This document shows positions 5,225-5,261 of a stretch of 5,261 nt of DNA, piece after piece. This DNA comes from an uncultured Atopobiaceae bacterium (GTDB taxonomy: Bacteria > Actinomycetota > Coriobacteriia > Coriobacteriales > Atopobiaceae). The notes under the pieces are model-generated. The model was not told the DNA's origin. It saw nothing but the letters and a program-made list of their open reading frames with translations, and did no database searches. The position numbers and the translations under genes are program-made. Each line of letters begins with the position of its first letter. The stretch's first letter is position 1. The stretch covers positions 1 to 5,261 of the forward strand of contig CANPVI010000118.1 in the NCBI GenBank assembly GCA_947581665.1. The letters are read 5' to 3'.

Positions 5225-5261
5225 ATGGCTAAAATGAGAATATCACCGGAATTGAAAAAAC
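5225..5261 (+). CDS. Start of a downstream gene, function unassigned (partial)
   Basis: ATG at 5225 follows a purine-rich ribosome binding site (GAGGAAGGA, 5208-5216) at 8 bases. Twelve codons, MAKMRISPELKK, are present before the window ends. The basic RISPELKK start would fit a small DNA-binding protein or another accessory protein, but twelve residues are not enough to assign a family. Its own AT-rich leader suggests it is a separate transcription unit from the ABC operon. Confidence 0.6.
   Translation, partial: MAKMRISPELKK

Noticed and set aside
5170..5232. 20-codon GTG frame overlapping the last gene's start, a possible leader peptide
   Set aside because: Only an approximate ribosome site and no distinctive residue pattern; short frames like this are common in AT-rich leaders.

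Overview
The window looks like a gene-mosaic stretch from a Gram-positive bacterium with intermediate GC content (about half G+C by eye). A class B sortase, a small sigma-70-like factor with a perfect Shine-Dalgarno and TTG start, and tightly overlapping ABC-exporter genes all fit this. The protein style suggests an intestinal anaerobe, perhaps Coriobacteriia (Eggerthella-like), with Clostridia as the alternative. That placement is inference from general resemblance, not a search result.

Layout. Positions 1-69 hold the last 22 codons of an upstream gene whose C-terminus resembles the positively charged tail of a membrane or sortase-anchored protein. Its stop codon overlaps the start of a class B sortase (69-878), so the two were probably co-expressed, plausibly as substrate and enzyme. 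After a 126-base gap comes a truncated serine recombinase (1005-1220). It keeps a good ribosome binding site and the catalytic-serine motif but loses homology after about 65 residues. Positions 1221-1548 hold no convincing gene. They contain a dense cluster of inverted repeats, including three nested pairs, and then a plausible sigma-70 promoter (1448-1476).

The main unit is a four-gene operon on the + strand (1549-5089). It encodes a sigma-70 family factor, a six-TM membrane protein in the place where an anti-sigma factor usually sits, an ABC ATPase and an ABC-2 type permease with a large extracytoplasmic domain. Sigma/membrane and ATPase/permease each overlap by 8 bases. The membrane protein and ATPase are separated by 62 bases if the ATPase starts at its better-supported ATG (2935). 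A reasonable model is a signal-responsive exporter module in which the sigma factor drives its own operon and the membrane protein controls the sigma factor or assists the transporter. The substrate cannot be read from the sequence.

After the operon, an AT-rich gap of about 135 bases with no clear terminator leads to a gene starting at 5225, of which only 12 codons are present.

The least explained parts are the inverted-repeat-rich interval behind the recombinase remnant and a perfect 11-bp GC-rich inverted repeat inside the ATPase gene.
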